Positions 25,526 through 34,377 are shown, counted from the first letter of the stretch. The stretch: 64,000 nucleotides of DNA from Roseateles depolymerans (GCA_003241055.1 QFOD01000001.1:248001-312000), one strand, 5' to 3'. Program-made: numbers and translations. The notes: generated by a model not told the origin, from the letters alone.

Positions 25526-25963
25526 ATGGGAATGAATGTAGGTAGTTCGTCGGGGAGTGATGAACCCGACGTGATCATGGACGTCAACACGACGCCCCTG
25601 ATCGACGTGATGCTGGTGCTGCTGGTGATGTTGATCATCACCATCCCCATCCAGCTGCACTCCATCAATCTGGACATGCCGCCGCCCAACCCGAACCCGC
25701 CGACCAAGGAGCCGGTGGTGCACGAGGTGCTGATCGACTTTGACGGCACGGTGTATTGGGATGGCGACGCGCTGCCCAACCAGGCTGCCGTCGAGTCCAA
25801 GCTGGCCGAGGTGGGCAAGGATCCGCTGGATGATCAGGCTGAAGTCCACATCAAGCCGAACAAGCTGGTGGACTACGGTGCCGTGGCTGCGGTGATGGCC
25901 GCCGCCCAACGCCTGAACGTCAAGAAGATGGGCATGGTCGGCAACGAGCAGTTCGTCAAGTGA
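25526..25963 (+). CDS. ExbD biopolymer transport protein (second copy)
   Basis: A 145-residue ExbD-family protein with the membrane helix TTPLIDVMLVLLVMLIIT (aspartate kept) and a periplasmic domain carrying a Pro/Asn-rich segment (PPPNPNPPTKEP). It is a diverged tandem duplicate of the preceding exbD. Tandem exbD genes behind one exbB suggest a heteromeric ExbD unit or receptor-specific variant; which is unknown. Confidence 0.93.
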   Translation: MGMNVGSSSGSDEPDVIMDVNTTPLIDVMLVLLVMLIITIPIQLHSINLDMPPPNPNPPTKEPVVHEVLIDFDGTVYWDGDALPNQAAVESKLAEVGKDPLDDQAEVHIKPNKLVDYGAVAAVMAAAQRLNVKKMGMVGNEQFVK

Positions 25964-26003
25964 CGACGGGCTCGAGCCGATCCCAACGCTGAATCGTTGA
26001 ACG

Positions 26004-26032
26004 CGCGCTGCCCGAAAGGGCGGCGCGTTTTT
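26004..26032 (+). terminator. Intrinsic terminator inside the ton gene row
   Basis: A 10-bp stem CGCGCTGCCC / GGGCGGCGCG (one G-U pair) with a GAAA loop, then five T. It lies 40 bases after the second exbD stop and ends only 17 bases before the start of the next gene, so that gene must be reached by read-through or by transcription starting upstream of the hairpin. Confidence 0.85.
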
Positions 26033-26049
26033 CATTGCAGGAGAACGCA

Positions 26050-27291
26050 TTGAAGAACTTCAAGACTGTCGTGGCCGCCGCCGTGGGCGTGCTGGCCTTC
26101 AACCTGGGTGCCCCGAGCGGCCAACTGGGCTTCGCCCAGGCCGTGGCGCAAGCCGAGAGCGTGCGCCCGGAAGTGGGCAAGCATCTGAAGGATGCCGCCG
26201 GCTTCATCAAGGCTGGCAAGTACAAGGAAGCGCTGGCCAAGCTGCGTGACGCCGAAGGCGTGGCCAACCGCACGCCGGCCGAGAACAACGCGATCGAGGG
26301 CACGCGCTTCTCGGCTGCGATGGGCGCGAGCGATGCCGACTCCATGGTCAAGGCCTATGACGTGCTGAAGGCCCGCCTGGGCGGGCCGCAGCAGCTGCAA
26401 TACATGGAAGCGATCGCCGGCACGTATCTTCGGGCGGGCAACGCCGCGAAGGCGCTGGAGTGGGCCAACAAGTACTTCGCCGCGGGTGGCAACAGCGCCA
26501 CGATGAAGACGGTGCAGCAGCAGGCGCAGTTCAAGTCCGGCGACATGGGTGCCGTGCTGAAGGACACGCTGGCGGAGATCCAAGCCGAGGAGAAGGCCGG
26601 CAAGGCCCCGACGCAGGACAAACTCAATCTGCTGCTGTACGCAGCGCAGAAGAAGAACGACGGCGCGGCAGAGGCGCTGGCCACCGAGAAGCTGCTGAAC
26701 TACTACCCGCGCAAGGAGCTGTGGGCCCAGATCCTCGGCGGCCTGCCTTCGAAGAAGGGCTTCTCGCCGCGCTTCTCGCTGGATGTCTATCGCCTGCAAC
26801 TGGCGACCGGCAACATGCGTGGTGCTGACGACTACATGGAAATGGCGCAGCTGGCTGCTCAGGCCGGCTATCCCGAAGAAGGCAAGAAGGTGGTCGAGCA
26901 GGGCCTGGCTGCCAACGTGCTGGGCCAGGGGGCCGAAGGCGCTCGCCACAAGCGCCTGCTGGACCTGATGGTCAAGAAGATCGCTGAAGCCAAGGCCGAC
27001 TTCCCCAATGCGGAGAAGGCGGCCACGGGCTCCAAGACCGGTGACGAACTGGTGAAGCTGGGCCTGGCCAAGGTGTTCGGTGGTGACAAGGCCAACGGTC
27101 TGAAGCTGGTGGACGCAGGCATCGCGAAGGGCAATTTCGCGCGTGCGGACGATGCCAAGTACTACCAGGGTCTGGCCTACTACGTCGCCGGCGAAACCTC
27201 CAAGGCGCAGGCCGCCTGGCGCGGCGTGAAGGGCACGGACGGCTCGGGCGAGCTGGCCCGCCTGTGGGGCATTCAGTCGCGCAAGAAGTAA
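26050..27291 (+). CDS. Secreted helical-repeat (TPR-like) protein of the ton operon
   Basis: A 413-residue protein with an N-terminal signal-like sequence (KNFKTVVAAAVGVLAFNLGA) and an alpha-helical body of repeated paired helices resembling TPRs (for example AAGFIKAGKYKEALAKLRDAE, GTYLRAGNAAKALEWANKYF, KYYQGLAYYVAGETSKAQAAW). No ATG fits; TTG 26050 is chosen because GCAGGAG lies 6-7 bases before it and the signal peptide follows. Proteins of this type accompany some TonB-ExbB-ExbD systems. A strong terminator lies just upstream and another downstream, so its expression is probably lower than that of exbBD. Confidence 0.82.
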   Translation: MKNFKTVVAAAVGVLAFNLGAPSGQLGFAQAVAQAESVRPEVGKHLKDAAGFIKAGKYKEALAKLRDAEGVANRTPAENNAIEGTRFSAAMGASDADSMVKAYDVLKARLGGPQQLQYMEAIAGTYLRAGNAAKALEWANKYFAAGGNSATMKTVQQQAQFKSGDMGAVLKDTLAEIQAEEKAGKAPTQDKLNLLLYAAQKKNDGAAEALATEKLLNYYPRKELWAQILGGLPSKKGFSPRFSLDVYRLQLATGNMRGADDYMEMAQLAAQAGYPEEGKKVVEQGLAANVLGQGAEGARHKRLLDLMVKKIAEAKADFPNAEKAATGSKTGDELVKLGLAKVFGGDKANGLKLVDAGIAKGNFARADDAKYYQGLAYYVAGETSKAQAAWRGVKGTDGSGELARLWGIQSRKK

Positions 27292-27330
27292 GCGCATCGC
27301 GCGGCCGGCACCTGGCCGGCGCAGCAACGA

Positions 27331-27360
27331 CAAGGCCCCTGACGGGGCCTTGTTCTTTTT
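27331..27360 (+). terminator. Intrinsic terminator of the ton gene row
   Basis: CAAGGCCCC, loop TGAC, GGGGCCTTG, then TTCTTTTT: a 9-bp perfect stem 40 bases after the stop at 27291. Confidence 0.93.
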
Positions 27361-27377
27361 GGGGGGTGAGGTCCGGC

Positions 27378-28136
27378 TTACTTCGGGGTCAGGCGGATTG
27401 CGCCATCCAGGCGGATGACCTCGCCATTGAGCATGTCGTTGGTGATGATCTGGTGCACCAGCTTGGCATAGTCCGCCGGCGTGCCCAGGCGGCTGGGGAA
27501 GGGCACGCTGGCCGCCAGCGCATCCTGCACCTCCTGCGGCATGCCGAACAGCATGGGCGTGCCGAAGATGCCCGGCGCGATGGTCATGTTGCGTATGCCG
27601 TTGCGGGCCAGGTCGCGCGCGATCGGCAGGGTCATGCCCACCACGCCGCCCTTGGAGGCCGCATAGGCCGCCTGGCCGATCTGGCCGTCGTAGGCGGCGA
27701 CCGATGCGGTGGAAATCAGCACGCCGCGCTCGCCGGTGCTCTCGGGCTCGTTCTTCGCCATCGCTTCGGCGGCGAGGCGAATCATGTTGAAGCTGCCGAT
27801 GAGGTTCACAGTGATGGTCTTGGTGAACAGGCTCAGCGCGTGCGCGCCGTCCTTGCCCACCGTCTTGGCGGCCGGGGCAATGCCGGCGCAGTTCACCAGG
27901 CCCGTCAGCTTGCCCAGTTGCGTGGCCGCGGCCACCATGGCCTGGCCGTCGGCCTCCTGGCTGACATCGCACTTCACGAACACGCCGCCGATCTCGGCCG
28001 CCACGGCCTGGCCGCGCTCCACCTGCAGATCGGCGATGACGACCTTGCCGCCCTCACGCGCCAGCATGCGTGCCGTGCCTTCCCCCAGGCCCGACGCGCC
28101 GCCGGTGACGATGAAGACCTTGCCTGCGATTTCCAT
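27378..28136 (-). CDS. SDR dehydrogenase, 3-hydroxyacyl-CoA dehydrogenase type
   Basis: A 252-residue classical short-chain dehydrogenase. The cofactor motif TGGASGLG (residues 11-18), NCAGIA and the catalytic S-x12-Y-x3-K set (Ser in LISTASVAAYDG, YAASKGG) are present. It resembles the 17-beta-HSD10/type II 3-hydroxyacyl-CoA dehydrogenase group used in beta-oxidation or branched-chain amino-acid breakdown. Substrate is assigned by resemblance only. A single gene on the minus strand between two terminators. Confidence 0.88.
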   Translation of the reverse strand: MEIAGKVFIVTGGASGLGEGTARMLAREGGKVVIADLQVERGQAVAAEIGGVFVKCDVSQEADGQAMVAAATQLGKLTGLVNCAGIAPAAKTVGKDGAHALSLFTKTITVNLIGSFNMIRLAAEAMAKNEPESTGERGVLISTASVAAYDGQIGQAAYAASKGGVVGMTLPIARDLARNGIRNMTIAPGIFGTPMLFGMPQEVQDALAASVPFPSRLGTPADYAKLVHQIITNDMLNGEVIRLDGAIRLTPK

Positions 28137-28203
28137 GGAATCTGTCTCCTCTTTGAATTGACGTGAACGTCAATTGTCGCTGACGGCGTCCCGCGTCCGC
28201 GCA

Positions 28204-28239
28204 CAAAAAAGCCGCGAGGCGCAGGGCGCACTCGCGGCT
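28204..28239 (-). terminator. Intrinsic terminator of adk
   Basis: On the minus strand AGCCGCGAG, a 12-base loop, CTCGCGGCT followed by T-rich sequence; the nine-base stem is perfect and lies 19 bases after the adk stop. Confidence 0.9.
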
Positions 28240-28257
28240 TGATGCCGACGGCCAGGG

Positions 28258-28911
28258 TCAGGCCAGCGCAGCCAGCGCCTTGCGGGTAATCTCGTCGACC
28301 GAGCCGATACCTTCGATGCGGCGATATTGCGGCGCCTGAGCATCACCGGTGGCGGCCCACTGCGAGTAGTAGTCCACCAGCGGACGGGTCTGCGATTGAT
28401 AGACCTCCAGGCGCTTCTTGACGGTCTCTTCCTTGTCGTCGTCACGCTGGATCAGGTCCTCGCCGGTCTCGTCGTCCTTGCCGGCGACCTTGGGCGGGTT
28501 GAACTTCACGTGGTAGGTGCGGCCCGAGGCCACGTGCACGCGACGGCCGCTCATGCGCTCGATGATGGCGCTGTCAGGCACGTCGATTTCCAGCACGAAG
28601 TCCAGCTTCACGCCAGCGGCTTTCATCGCATCGGCCTGAGGAATCGTGCGGGGGAAGCCGTCGAACAGGAAACCCTGGGCGCAGTCGGCCTGCGCGATGC
28701 GTTCCTTGACCAGGCCGATGATGATGTCGTCGCTGACCAGGGCGCCGGAATCCATCACCTGCTTGGCGGCCAGGCCCAGCGGGGTGCCGGCCTTGATGGC
28801 GGCGCGCAGCATGTCGCCGGTGGAGATTTGCGGGATACCGAATTGTTTACAGATGAAGGCGGCCTGGGTGCCTTTGCCGGCGCCGGGGGCGCCCAGAAGA
28901 ATCAATCGCAT
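28258..28911 (-). CDS. adk: Adenylate kinase
   Basis: A 217-residue long-form adenylate kinase that interconverts ATP, AMP and ADP. P-loop GAPGAGKGTQ (residues 7-16), STGDMLR AMP-binding motif, GFPRT (about 85-89) and a LID domain (about 123-160) without zinc cysteines. ATG 28911 places the P-loop at the family position. It is about 100 bases behind kdsB, possibly the last gene of the exbB-exbD-lpxK-kdsB row. Confidence 0.97.
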   Translation of the reverse strand: MRLILLGAPGAGKGTQAAFICKQFGIPQISTGDMLRAAIKAGTPLGLAAKQVMDSGALVSDDIIIGLVKERIAQADCAQGFLFDGFPRTIPQADAMKAAGVKLDFVLEIDVPDSAIIERMSGRRVHVASGRTYHVKFNPPKVAGKDDETGEDLIQRDDDKEETVKKRLEVYQSQTRPLVDYYSQWAATGDAQAPQYRRIEGIGSVDEITRKALAALA

Positions 28912-29012
28912 GGGTTTCCTCAGGGTGACGGGGCCATGACAGCCCCGCATCGGGTCAGCGGTCGAGGATAGCACGCGGCCTTTCTAGGGCCTGACGCACC
29001 ATCCAGGTGCCG

Positions 29013-29765
29013 TCAGGCGTGCTGCAGCAGCGCGCGCACGCGCGCGAGGTCTTCGGGCGTGTCCACGCCCGGTCCGGGCCGTTCCGTGCTGACATGGACG
29101 GCGATGCGTTCGCCATGCCACAGCACGCGCAGCTGTTCCAGCGACTCGAGTTGCTCAAGCGGGCTGGCGCTCAGCGTCGGAAAGCGCCGCAGGAAACCGG
29201 CGCGGTAGGCATAGAGGCCCACATGTCGCAGCGCCGGGTAGGTTTGGGGAGGCAGTTGCCCGCCACCATCCCGCCACCAGGGCAGCGGTGCGCGCGAGAA
29301 GTAGAGCGCCCGCCCGGCGGCGTCCATGACCAGCTTCACGACATTGGGGTTCGTGAACTCCGAAGCGTCGTCCAGTGCATGGGCCACCGTGGCCATCACG
29401 CAGTCGGGCTGCGCCGCCAGCTTGGCGGCGCAGGCATCGATCATCGCCGGCGCGATCAGGGGCTCGTCGCCCTGCACATTGACGACCAGAGCCGAGTCAT
29501 CCAGCTGCAGCAGATCGGCGGCTTCGGCCAGTCGGTCGCTGCCCGAGGGATGGTCTGCCCGGGTCAGCAGGGCCTGCACGCCGTGGGCTTCGCAGGCCTG
29601 CAGCACCTCGGGCGCATCGGTCGCGACGACCACGCGAGCAGCCGACGATGCCTTGGCGCGTTGCGCCACGCGGACGATCATCGGCTGGCCGGCGATGTCG
29701 GCCAGCGGCTTATTGGGCAGGCGGGTCGACGCCAGCCTTGCGGGGATGACGACGGTGAAGCTCAC
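29013..29765 (-). CDS. kdsB: CMP-KDO synthetase
   Basis: A 250-residue 3-deoxy-manno-octulosonate cytidylyltransferase, activating KDO for lipopolysaccharide core synthesis. The N-terminal IPARLASTRLPNKPL CTP-binding motif, VVVATDAPE, NVQGDEPLI and the GLYAYR block are diagnostic. It begins with GTG at 29765, overlapping the stop of the upstream small gene (GTGA), which fixes this start. Confidence 0.96.
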   Translation of the reverse strand: MSFTVVIPARLASTRLPNKPLADIAGQPMIVRVAQRAKASSAARVVVATDAPEVLQACEAHGVQALLTRADHPSGSDRLAEAADLLQLDDSALVVNVQGDEPLIAPAMIDACAAKLAAQPDCVMATVAHALDDASEFTNPNVVKLVMDAAGRALYFSRAPLPWWRDGGGQLPPQTYPALRHVGLYAYRAGFLRRFPTLSASPLEQLESLEQLRVLWHGERIAVHVSTERPGPGVDTPEDLARVRALLQHA

Positions 29766-29974
29766 AGGGCGCCGGGCAGCGTGACGGGCGCGGGCTGCGC
29801 GTCGGGCTCCCAGGGCCGGGCCTCGCTCTCCAGCATCAGCGGAATGCCGTCGCGAATTGGAAAGGCCAGGCGGTCGGCGCGGCAGCCCAGGGCAGGCAGT
29901 TCGCCCTCGCGCAGCAGGGTCAACGGGCCCTTGCAAAGGGGGCACACGAGCATCTCGATCAGGCGTTGATCCAT
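29762..29974 (-). CDS. Trm112/YcaR-like small protein
   Basis: A 70-residue Trm112-family protein: a start of DQRLIEMLVCPLCKGPL with one CxxC, then LPALGCRADRLAFPIRDGIPLML. In Proteobacteria this gene is regularly located between lpxK and kdsB, as here. The bacterial role is not firmly known. ATG 29974 is used; a TTG at 29992 is less likely. Confidence 0.92.
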   Translation of the reverse strand: MDQRLIEMLVCPLCKGPLTLLREGELPALGCRADRLAFPIRDGIPLMLESEARPWEPDAQPAPVTLPGAL

Positions 29975-29984
29975 GGGCGCGGTA

Positions 29985-31034
29985 TCAGGCAAGCAGTCGT
30001 TGGAGTTGTTGGTCGAGCGCGGCCTCGAAGGCGGCGCCGGGGCGGAAGTCTAGCGCCACCACCCACACCGGCGTGCCGCCGACCGACTCGGGGTGCAGCT
30101 TCACGGCATCCTTTTCCGTCAGTACCACGGCGGCGGTGCTGGCGGGCCAGGGGGGCTCGCGGTACTCGGCATGGTCGGGCTGCGGGCATTCGACGATGTC
30201 GAGGCCCTGTGCCCGCAGCATGTCGAAGAAGCGCTGCGGCTGGGCGATGCCCGCCACGGCGACCAGCCCGGCCCGGCCGCGCAGGGCTTGGAGGGCGGCC
30301 AGCGTGGGCGGCTCGCCGGCCCACCAACGGGCCAACGGCACGGCTCCGGCCAGCCGGCGGGTGCCGACGAAGCCGGGCAGTGCGGTGCTGGGCTGCTCGT
30401 GGTTGTAGACGACCAGCGAAGGGACGGCCGGCAAGTGGGGCGATTCCCTCAACGGGCCTGCGGGGAGCAGGCGGCCATTGCCCAGCCCGCGCTGGTCGAA
30501 CACCAGCAGGCAGAGGTCGCGCGGCAGTCGCCAGTGCTGCAGGCCGTCGTCACTGAGCAGCAGCTGGAGCTCCGGATGGGCGGCCAGCAGCGCCTGCGCC
30601 GCAGCGACGCGGTCGCGCCCCACGGCCACCGGCACGCGCGAGCGCAGGTGCAGCAGCAGGGGCTCGTCGCCCACCTCGCGGGCGCTGGACTGTGGGCTGA
30701 CCAGCCGCACCTCGTCCCCTTCACGCCCATAGCCACGCGAGACCACCCCGGCGCGCAGACCCAGCCTGCGCAGCTGCTGGATCACTGCGAGCGTGGTCGG
30801 CGTCTTGCCCGCGCCGCCGACGATCCAGTTGCCCACGACGATGACCGGCACGGGCAACTGCGCCGACCGCTTGAGTCCCAGCGCATAGGCCATGCGACGC
30901 AGGCCCAGCAATATGCGATAGAGGCCGCTCAGCGGCAGCAGCGCCGCCGACAGCGGCCCGCCGCTCAGCCATTCGCGCTGCAGCCGGGCCGACAGGCGTT
31001 CAGCGAGCGTCGGTCTGCGCGGCGAAGGTGACAC
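29985..31034 (-). CDS. lpxK: Tetraacyldisaccharide 4'-kinase LpxK
   Basis: A 349-residue LpxK, the kinase that adds the 4'-phosphate in lipid A synthesis. The N-terminal membrane-associated helix precedes VIVVGNWIVGGAGKTPTT (Walker A), then GVVSRGYGR and the LLSDDGLQHW block. The GTG start at 31034 overlaps the end of exbD by 35 bases; no better start exists before the conserved region. Part of an exbB-exbD-lpxK-trm112-kdsB row. Confidence 0.94.
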   Translation of the reverse strand: MSPSPRRPTLAERLSARLQREWLSGGPLSAALLPLSGLYRILLGLRRMAYALGLKRSAQLPVPVIVVGNWIVGGAGKTPTTLAVIQQLRRLGLRAGVVSRGYGREGDEVRLVSPQSSAREVGDEPLLLHLRSRVPVAVGRDRVAAAQALLAAHPELQLLLSDDGLQHWRLPRDLCLLVFDQRGLGNGRLLPAGPLRESPHLPAVPSLVVYNHEQPSTALPGFVGTRRLAGAVPLARWWAGEPPTLAALQALRGRAGLVAVAGIAQPQRFFDMLRAQGLDIVECPQPDHAEYREPPWPASTAAVVLTEKDAVKLHPESVGGTPVWVVALDFRPGAAFEAALDQQLQRLLA

Positions 31035-31416
31035 GCGTCAGGCCCACGCGGCGCGCGGCGTCCATCACATTGATCACGGACTGGTGGGCCGACGCGGCGT
31101 CAGCCGAGATGATCAGCGACGCGTCGCCGCGGCCCTGCGCGGCCTGGCGCAGTGCGTTCCCGAGAATCTCCACGGAACGGCCCTCGACCGGCTGGTGGTT
31201 GATCACGTAGCGGCCATCGGCGGCGACGCTGACGACGATCTCCTGCGGCCTATCCTTCAGCTTCTCCGCGTCCGCCGCGGGCAGCGTGATCTGCAGCTCG
31301 GTGAACTTGGAATACGTCGTCGACAGCATCAGGAAGATCAGGATCACCAACAGCACGTCGATGAACGGGATCAGGTTGATCTCCGGCGGGTCGGTACGGG
31401 GCGGGCGAAAACGCAT
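31000..31416 (-). CDS. ExbD/TolR-family protein linked to lpxK
   Basis: A 138-residue ExbD/TolR protein: membrane helix INLIPFIDVLLVILIFLML with the essential Asp at about 20, and a periplasmic domain ending NVMDAARRVGLTRVTFA. It pairs with the upstream ExbB-type gene. Second ExbB/ExbD set in the window. Position in a lipid A gene row is common in Betaproteobacteria, but the energised process is not defined. Confidence 0.92.
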   Translation of the reverse strand: MRFRPPRTDPPEINLIPFIDVLLVILIFLMLSTTYSKFTELQITLPAADAEKLKDRPQEIVVSVAADGRYVINHQPVEGRSVEILGNALRQAAQGRGDASLIISADAASAHQSVINVMDAARRVGLTRVTFAAQTDAR

Positions 31417-31429
31417 GTTTTCCTCGCCG

Positions 31430-32047
31430 TCAGGCCGTGAAGCGCTTGAGCTGGCTCATCAGGCGGTCGGCGCCGGCCTCGAGCTCCAGCACGTATTCCT
31501 CGATGCGGCCGCGGAAGTAGCGGTGGAACATCAGCGACGGAATGGCGATCATCAGGCCGAAGGCGGTGTTGTAGAGCGCGATCGAGATGCCATGAGCCAG
31601 CTGCGCGGGGTTGCCGCCGCCGGGCGTCTGGCTGCCGAAGATCTCGATCATGCCCACCACCGTGCCCAGCAGGCCCAGCAGCGGGGCGGCGGTGGCGATG
31701 GTGCCCAGGGTGTTCATGTAGCGCTCCAGCTGGTGCACGGCGCGTCGCCCCGCGAATTCGAACACCTGCTTGAGCTTGCCTTCGGGCAGTTGGGGCTCCT
31801 CGGTCACCGCACGCAGCCCGGAGGCAAGCACCTCGCCGAGCACCGAGTTCTCGGACAGACGCGCCACCATGTCCGGCGACGGCAGCTGCTGGGCGCTGAC
31901 GGCCAGCACATCGTCCAGCAGGCGGGCCGGCGCGATGCGGCTGGCACGCAGGCTCGACAGGCGTTCGATGATCAGTGCCAGTGCGACGACCGAGCACAGG
32001 AGCAGGGGCCAGATCGGCCAGCCAGCGGCTTGTATGATGGAAAACAA
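31430..32047 (-). CDS. MotA/TolQ/ExbB-family proton channel protein
   Basis: A 205-residue ExbB/TolQ-type protein with three helices (about 11-30, 110-132 and 153-175) and the conserved TIATAAPLLGLLGTVVGMIEIF motif. It is 13 bases upstream of the ExbD-type gene and probably forms a proton-driven motor with it. Confidence 0.92.
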   Translation of the reverse strand: MFSIIQAAGWPIWPLLLCSVVALALIIERLSSLRASRIAPARLLDDVLAVSAQQLPSPDMVARLSENSVLGEVLASGLRAVTEEPQLPEGKLKQVFEFAGRRAVHQLERYMNTLGTIATAAPLLGLLGTVVGMIEIFGSQTPGGGNPAQLAHGISIALYNTAFGLMIAIPSLMFHRYFRGRIEEYVLELEAGADRLMSQLKRFTA

Positions 32048-32390
32048 GGGCGTCCCCGTCGACAGAAAAGGCCGGTGGTGGCCGGGAGTTGCGCGGGATT
32101 ATGGCGCCCTCAAGCCGGGTCCCGGACCAAGCCGGCGAAGCAGGCCCGGATGACGGCGCAGAACTCCACCGCAGCTGTGGATAACTTTGTGGGCAAGCCT
32201 TGGGCGCAGGCGCCGGAGCGCCGGAAAATCAAGGCCTTGGACAACTTGCCTCAGTTTTGAGCAGCGGAAATCGAATTGAAAAACAAGGCTTTATGGCTCT
32301 GTGACGCTTGTGTTACGGCCGAAATGAGCCGCCAGCCCAGTATTGGCGCGGCTGTGGACACTCAGGCCCGCATGGGCGTTGGGTTTGCGC
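32048..32390. other. Intergenic region between divergent exbB and xseA
   Basis: About 340 bases without a supportable gene. It contains a perfect 9-base DnaA-type box (TGTGGATAA, 32176-32184) and AT-richer promoter-like DNA around 32250-32320. No hairpins with T-runs were seen. The divergent promoters for the two flanking genes must lie here. Confidence 0.55.
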
Positions 32391-33692
32391 GTGATTGAGC
32401 CCCGCCAGCCCGCATCCGGCCGTCGCATCTGGGGGGTGGCCGGGCTGCTGGAGGCCCTGAGCCAGAGCCTTGCCGAGCGTTTCTCGGTGGTGGCCGTCGG
32501 CGGCGAGATCACCGGCTTCACGCGGGCCGCCAGCGGCCACTGCTATTTCACGCTGAAGGACGCGGACGGCCTCGCGGCATCGCTGCGCTGCGCGATGTTC
32601 CGCCGCGCGGCGGCGATGCTGGATTTCTCGCCCGCCGACGGGGCGCTGGTGGAGCTGCGCGGCCGCGTGGCGCTGTACGAGCCTCGCGGCGAGCTGCAGT
32701 TTGTCGTCGAGGCGATGCGGCGCGCCGGGGCGGGGACGCTGTACGAGCAGTTCCTGAAGCTGCGCGCGCGGCTGGAGTCCGAGGGCTGGTTCGACGCCGA
32801 CCGCAAGCGCGCCCTGCCGCCGTATCCGCGGCGGGTGGGCGTCGTCACCTCGACGGCCGGGGCCGCGCTGCACGACGTGCTGACCGCGCTGGCCCGTCGT
32901 GCGCCGCAGGTGAGCGTCGTGGTCTACCCGAGTCCGGTCCAGGGGGCCGAGGCGCCGGCGGCGCTGGTCGAGGCCTTGCGCCAGGCCAATGAGCGGGCCG
33001 AGGTGGATCTGCTGCTGCTGGTGCGTGGTGGCGGTTCGCTGGAGGATCTCTGGTCGTTCAACGATGAGCGGGTCGTGCGCGCCGTCGCGATGTCGGCGCT
33101 GCCGGTGATCTGCGGCGTCGGCCACGAAACGGATGTGACCCTGTGCGACCTGGCCGCCGATCTGCGCGCGCCCACGCCGACCGCCGCCGCCGAGCTGGCG
33201 GCGCCGGCGCGCGAGGCCATGCTGGGTGAGCTGACTCGTCTGGAGCGCATGCTGGCGCTGGGGCTGGAGCGGCGGCTGCAGAGCCTCGGGCAGCGGCTGG
33301 ACCGGCTGGCCCAGCGGCTGACGCGCCCGAGTGATCTGCTGGCCCGGCAGCGTCGGGCGCTCGCGCTGCTGGCCCAGCGGGCCGCGGCGGCACCGGGGCG
33401 CCGCCTCGAGCTGCAGCGGCAGCGGCTGGATCACCTGCAGGCGCGGCTGCAGCGCGCCACGCCGGCGGTGCTGCGTACGCAGTCCACGCGGCTCGATGCC
33501 CTGGCCGCGCGCCTGCAGGCGCTCGATCCCCAGCATGTGCTGGCGCGTGGCTATGCCTGGCTGGACGACGGGCAGGGCGGTGCGGTCACGTCGGTGCGGC
33601 GGCTGGCGCCGGGTGACCCGGTCCGTGCGGTGCTTGCGGACGGCTCGGTGCAGCTGGAGGTGACCCAGGTTCTACCTTTGTCACAGGGGTGA
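32391..33692 (+). CDS. xseA: Exodeoxyribonuclease VII large subunit
   Basis: A protein of about 433 residues with the family layout: N-terminal OB-fold (VVAVGGEITGFTRAASGHCYFTLKD), catalytic domain (RVGVVTSTAGAALHDVL, VRGGGSLEDLWSFNDE, GVGHETDVTLCDLAADLRAPTPTAAAE) and a long C-terminal coiled coil rich in Arg/Leu/Gln. With XseB it degrades single-stranded DNA. GTG 32391 is preferred; in-frame TTG codons upstream (32343, 32382) are alternatives. Confidence 0.92.
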   Translation: MIEPRQPASGRRIWGVAGLLEALSQSLAERFSVVAVGGEITGFTRAASGHCYFTLKDADGLAASLRCAMFRRAAAMLDFSPADGALVELRGRVALYEPRGELQFVVEAMRRAGAGTLYEQFLKLRARLESEGWFDADRKRALPPYPRRVGVVTSTAGAALHDVLTALARRAPQVSVVVYPSPVQGAEAPAALVEALRQANERAEVDLLLLVRGGGSLEDLWSFNDERVVRAVAMSALPVICGVGHETDVTLCDLAADLRAPTPTAAAELAAPAREAMLGELTRLERMLALGLERRLQSLGQRLDRLAQRLTRPSDLLARQRRALALLAQRAAAAPGRRLELQRQRLDHLQARLQRATPAVLRTQSTRLDALAARLQALDPQHVLARGYAWLDDGQGGAVTSVRRLAPGDPVRAVLADGSVQLEVTQVLPLSQG

Positions 33693-33749
33693 TTTCGCGT
33701 CCCTACAATCCGCCGCCATCCCAACCGCAACTGTTCGAAGAGGATCCAC

Positions 33750-34331
33750 ATGGAACACACGCTGCCCCCGCTGCCCTACGCCATCGACGCACTGGCCCCG
33801 CACTACAGCAAGGAAACGCTGGAGTTCCACCATGGCAAGCATCACAACGCCTACGTGGTGAACCTGAACAATCTGCAAAAGGGCACCGAGTTCGAAAGCA
33901 TGACGCTCGAAGAGATCGTCAAGAAGAGCTCGGGCGGCATCTACAACAACGCCGCGCAGATCTGGAACCACACCTTCTTCTGGAGCTGCATGAAGCCGCA
34001 GGGCGGCGGTGAGCCGACCGGCGCACTGGCTGCGGCCATCAACGCCAAGTGGGGCAGCTATTCGGCCTTCAAGGAAGCCTTCGTGAAGAGCGCCGTGGGC
34101 AACTTCGGCTCGGGCTGGACCTGGCTGGTCAAGAAGGCCGATGGCAGCGTCGACATCGTCAACACCGGCGCGGCCGGCACGCCGCTGACGACCGCCGACA
34201 AGGCCCTGCTCACCGTCGACGTGTGGGAGCACGCCTACTACATCGACTACCGCAACCTGCGCCCGAAGTTCGTCGAGACCTTCCTGTCGAATCTGGTGAA
34301 CTGGTCGTTCGCCGAGGCGAACTTCGCCTGA
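33750..34331 (+). CDS. sodB: Iron superoxide dismutase
   Basis: A 193-residue Fe/Mn-family superoxide dismutase. Metal ligands are visible in LEFHHGKHHNAYV, WNHTFFW and VDVWEHAYYIDY. The FFWSCMKP and GSGWTWLV segments resemble the iron-type enzymes. It detoxifies superoxide in the cytoplasm. A terminator follows at 34353. Confidence 0.95.
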   Translation: MEHTLPPLPYAIDALAPHYSKETLEFHHGKHHNAYVVNLNNLQKGTEFESMTLEEIVKKSSGGIYNNAAQIWNHTFFWSCMKPQGGGEPTGALAAAINAKWGSYSAFKEAFVKSAVGNFGSGWTWLVKKADGSVDIVNTGAAGTPLTTADKALLTVDVWEHAYYIDYRNLRPKFVETFLSNLVNWSFAEANFA

Positions 34332-34352
34332 GCGCTCTCAGCGCAGCAAAGG

Positions 34353-34377
34353 AAGGCCGGCTGATGCCGGCCTTTTT
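34353..34377. terminator. Intrinsic terminator between convergent sodB and phaZ
   Basis: AAGGCCGGC, loop TGAT, GCCGGCCTT and a T-run for sodB. The stem is a perfect 9 bp. The last base coincides with the phaZ stop codon, so phaZ may share it as a weaker reverse terminator. Confidence 0.9.

Noticed and set aside
32176..32184. Perfect DnaA box TGTGGATAA upstream of xseA
   Set aside because: A single 9-mer is expected by chance about once in two such windows; no cluster of boxes, AT-rich unwinding element or dnaA/dnaN/parAB genes.
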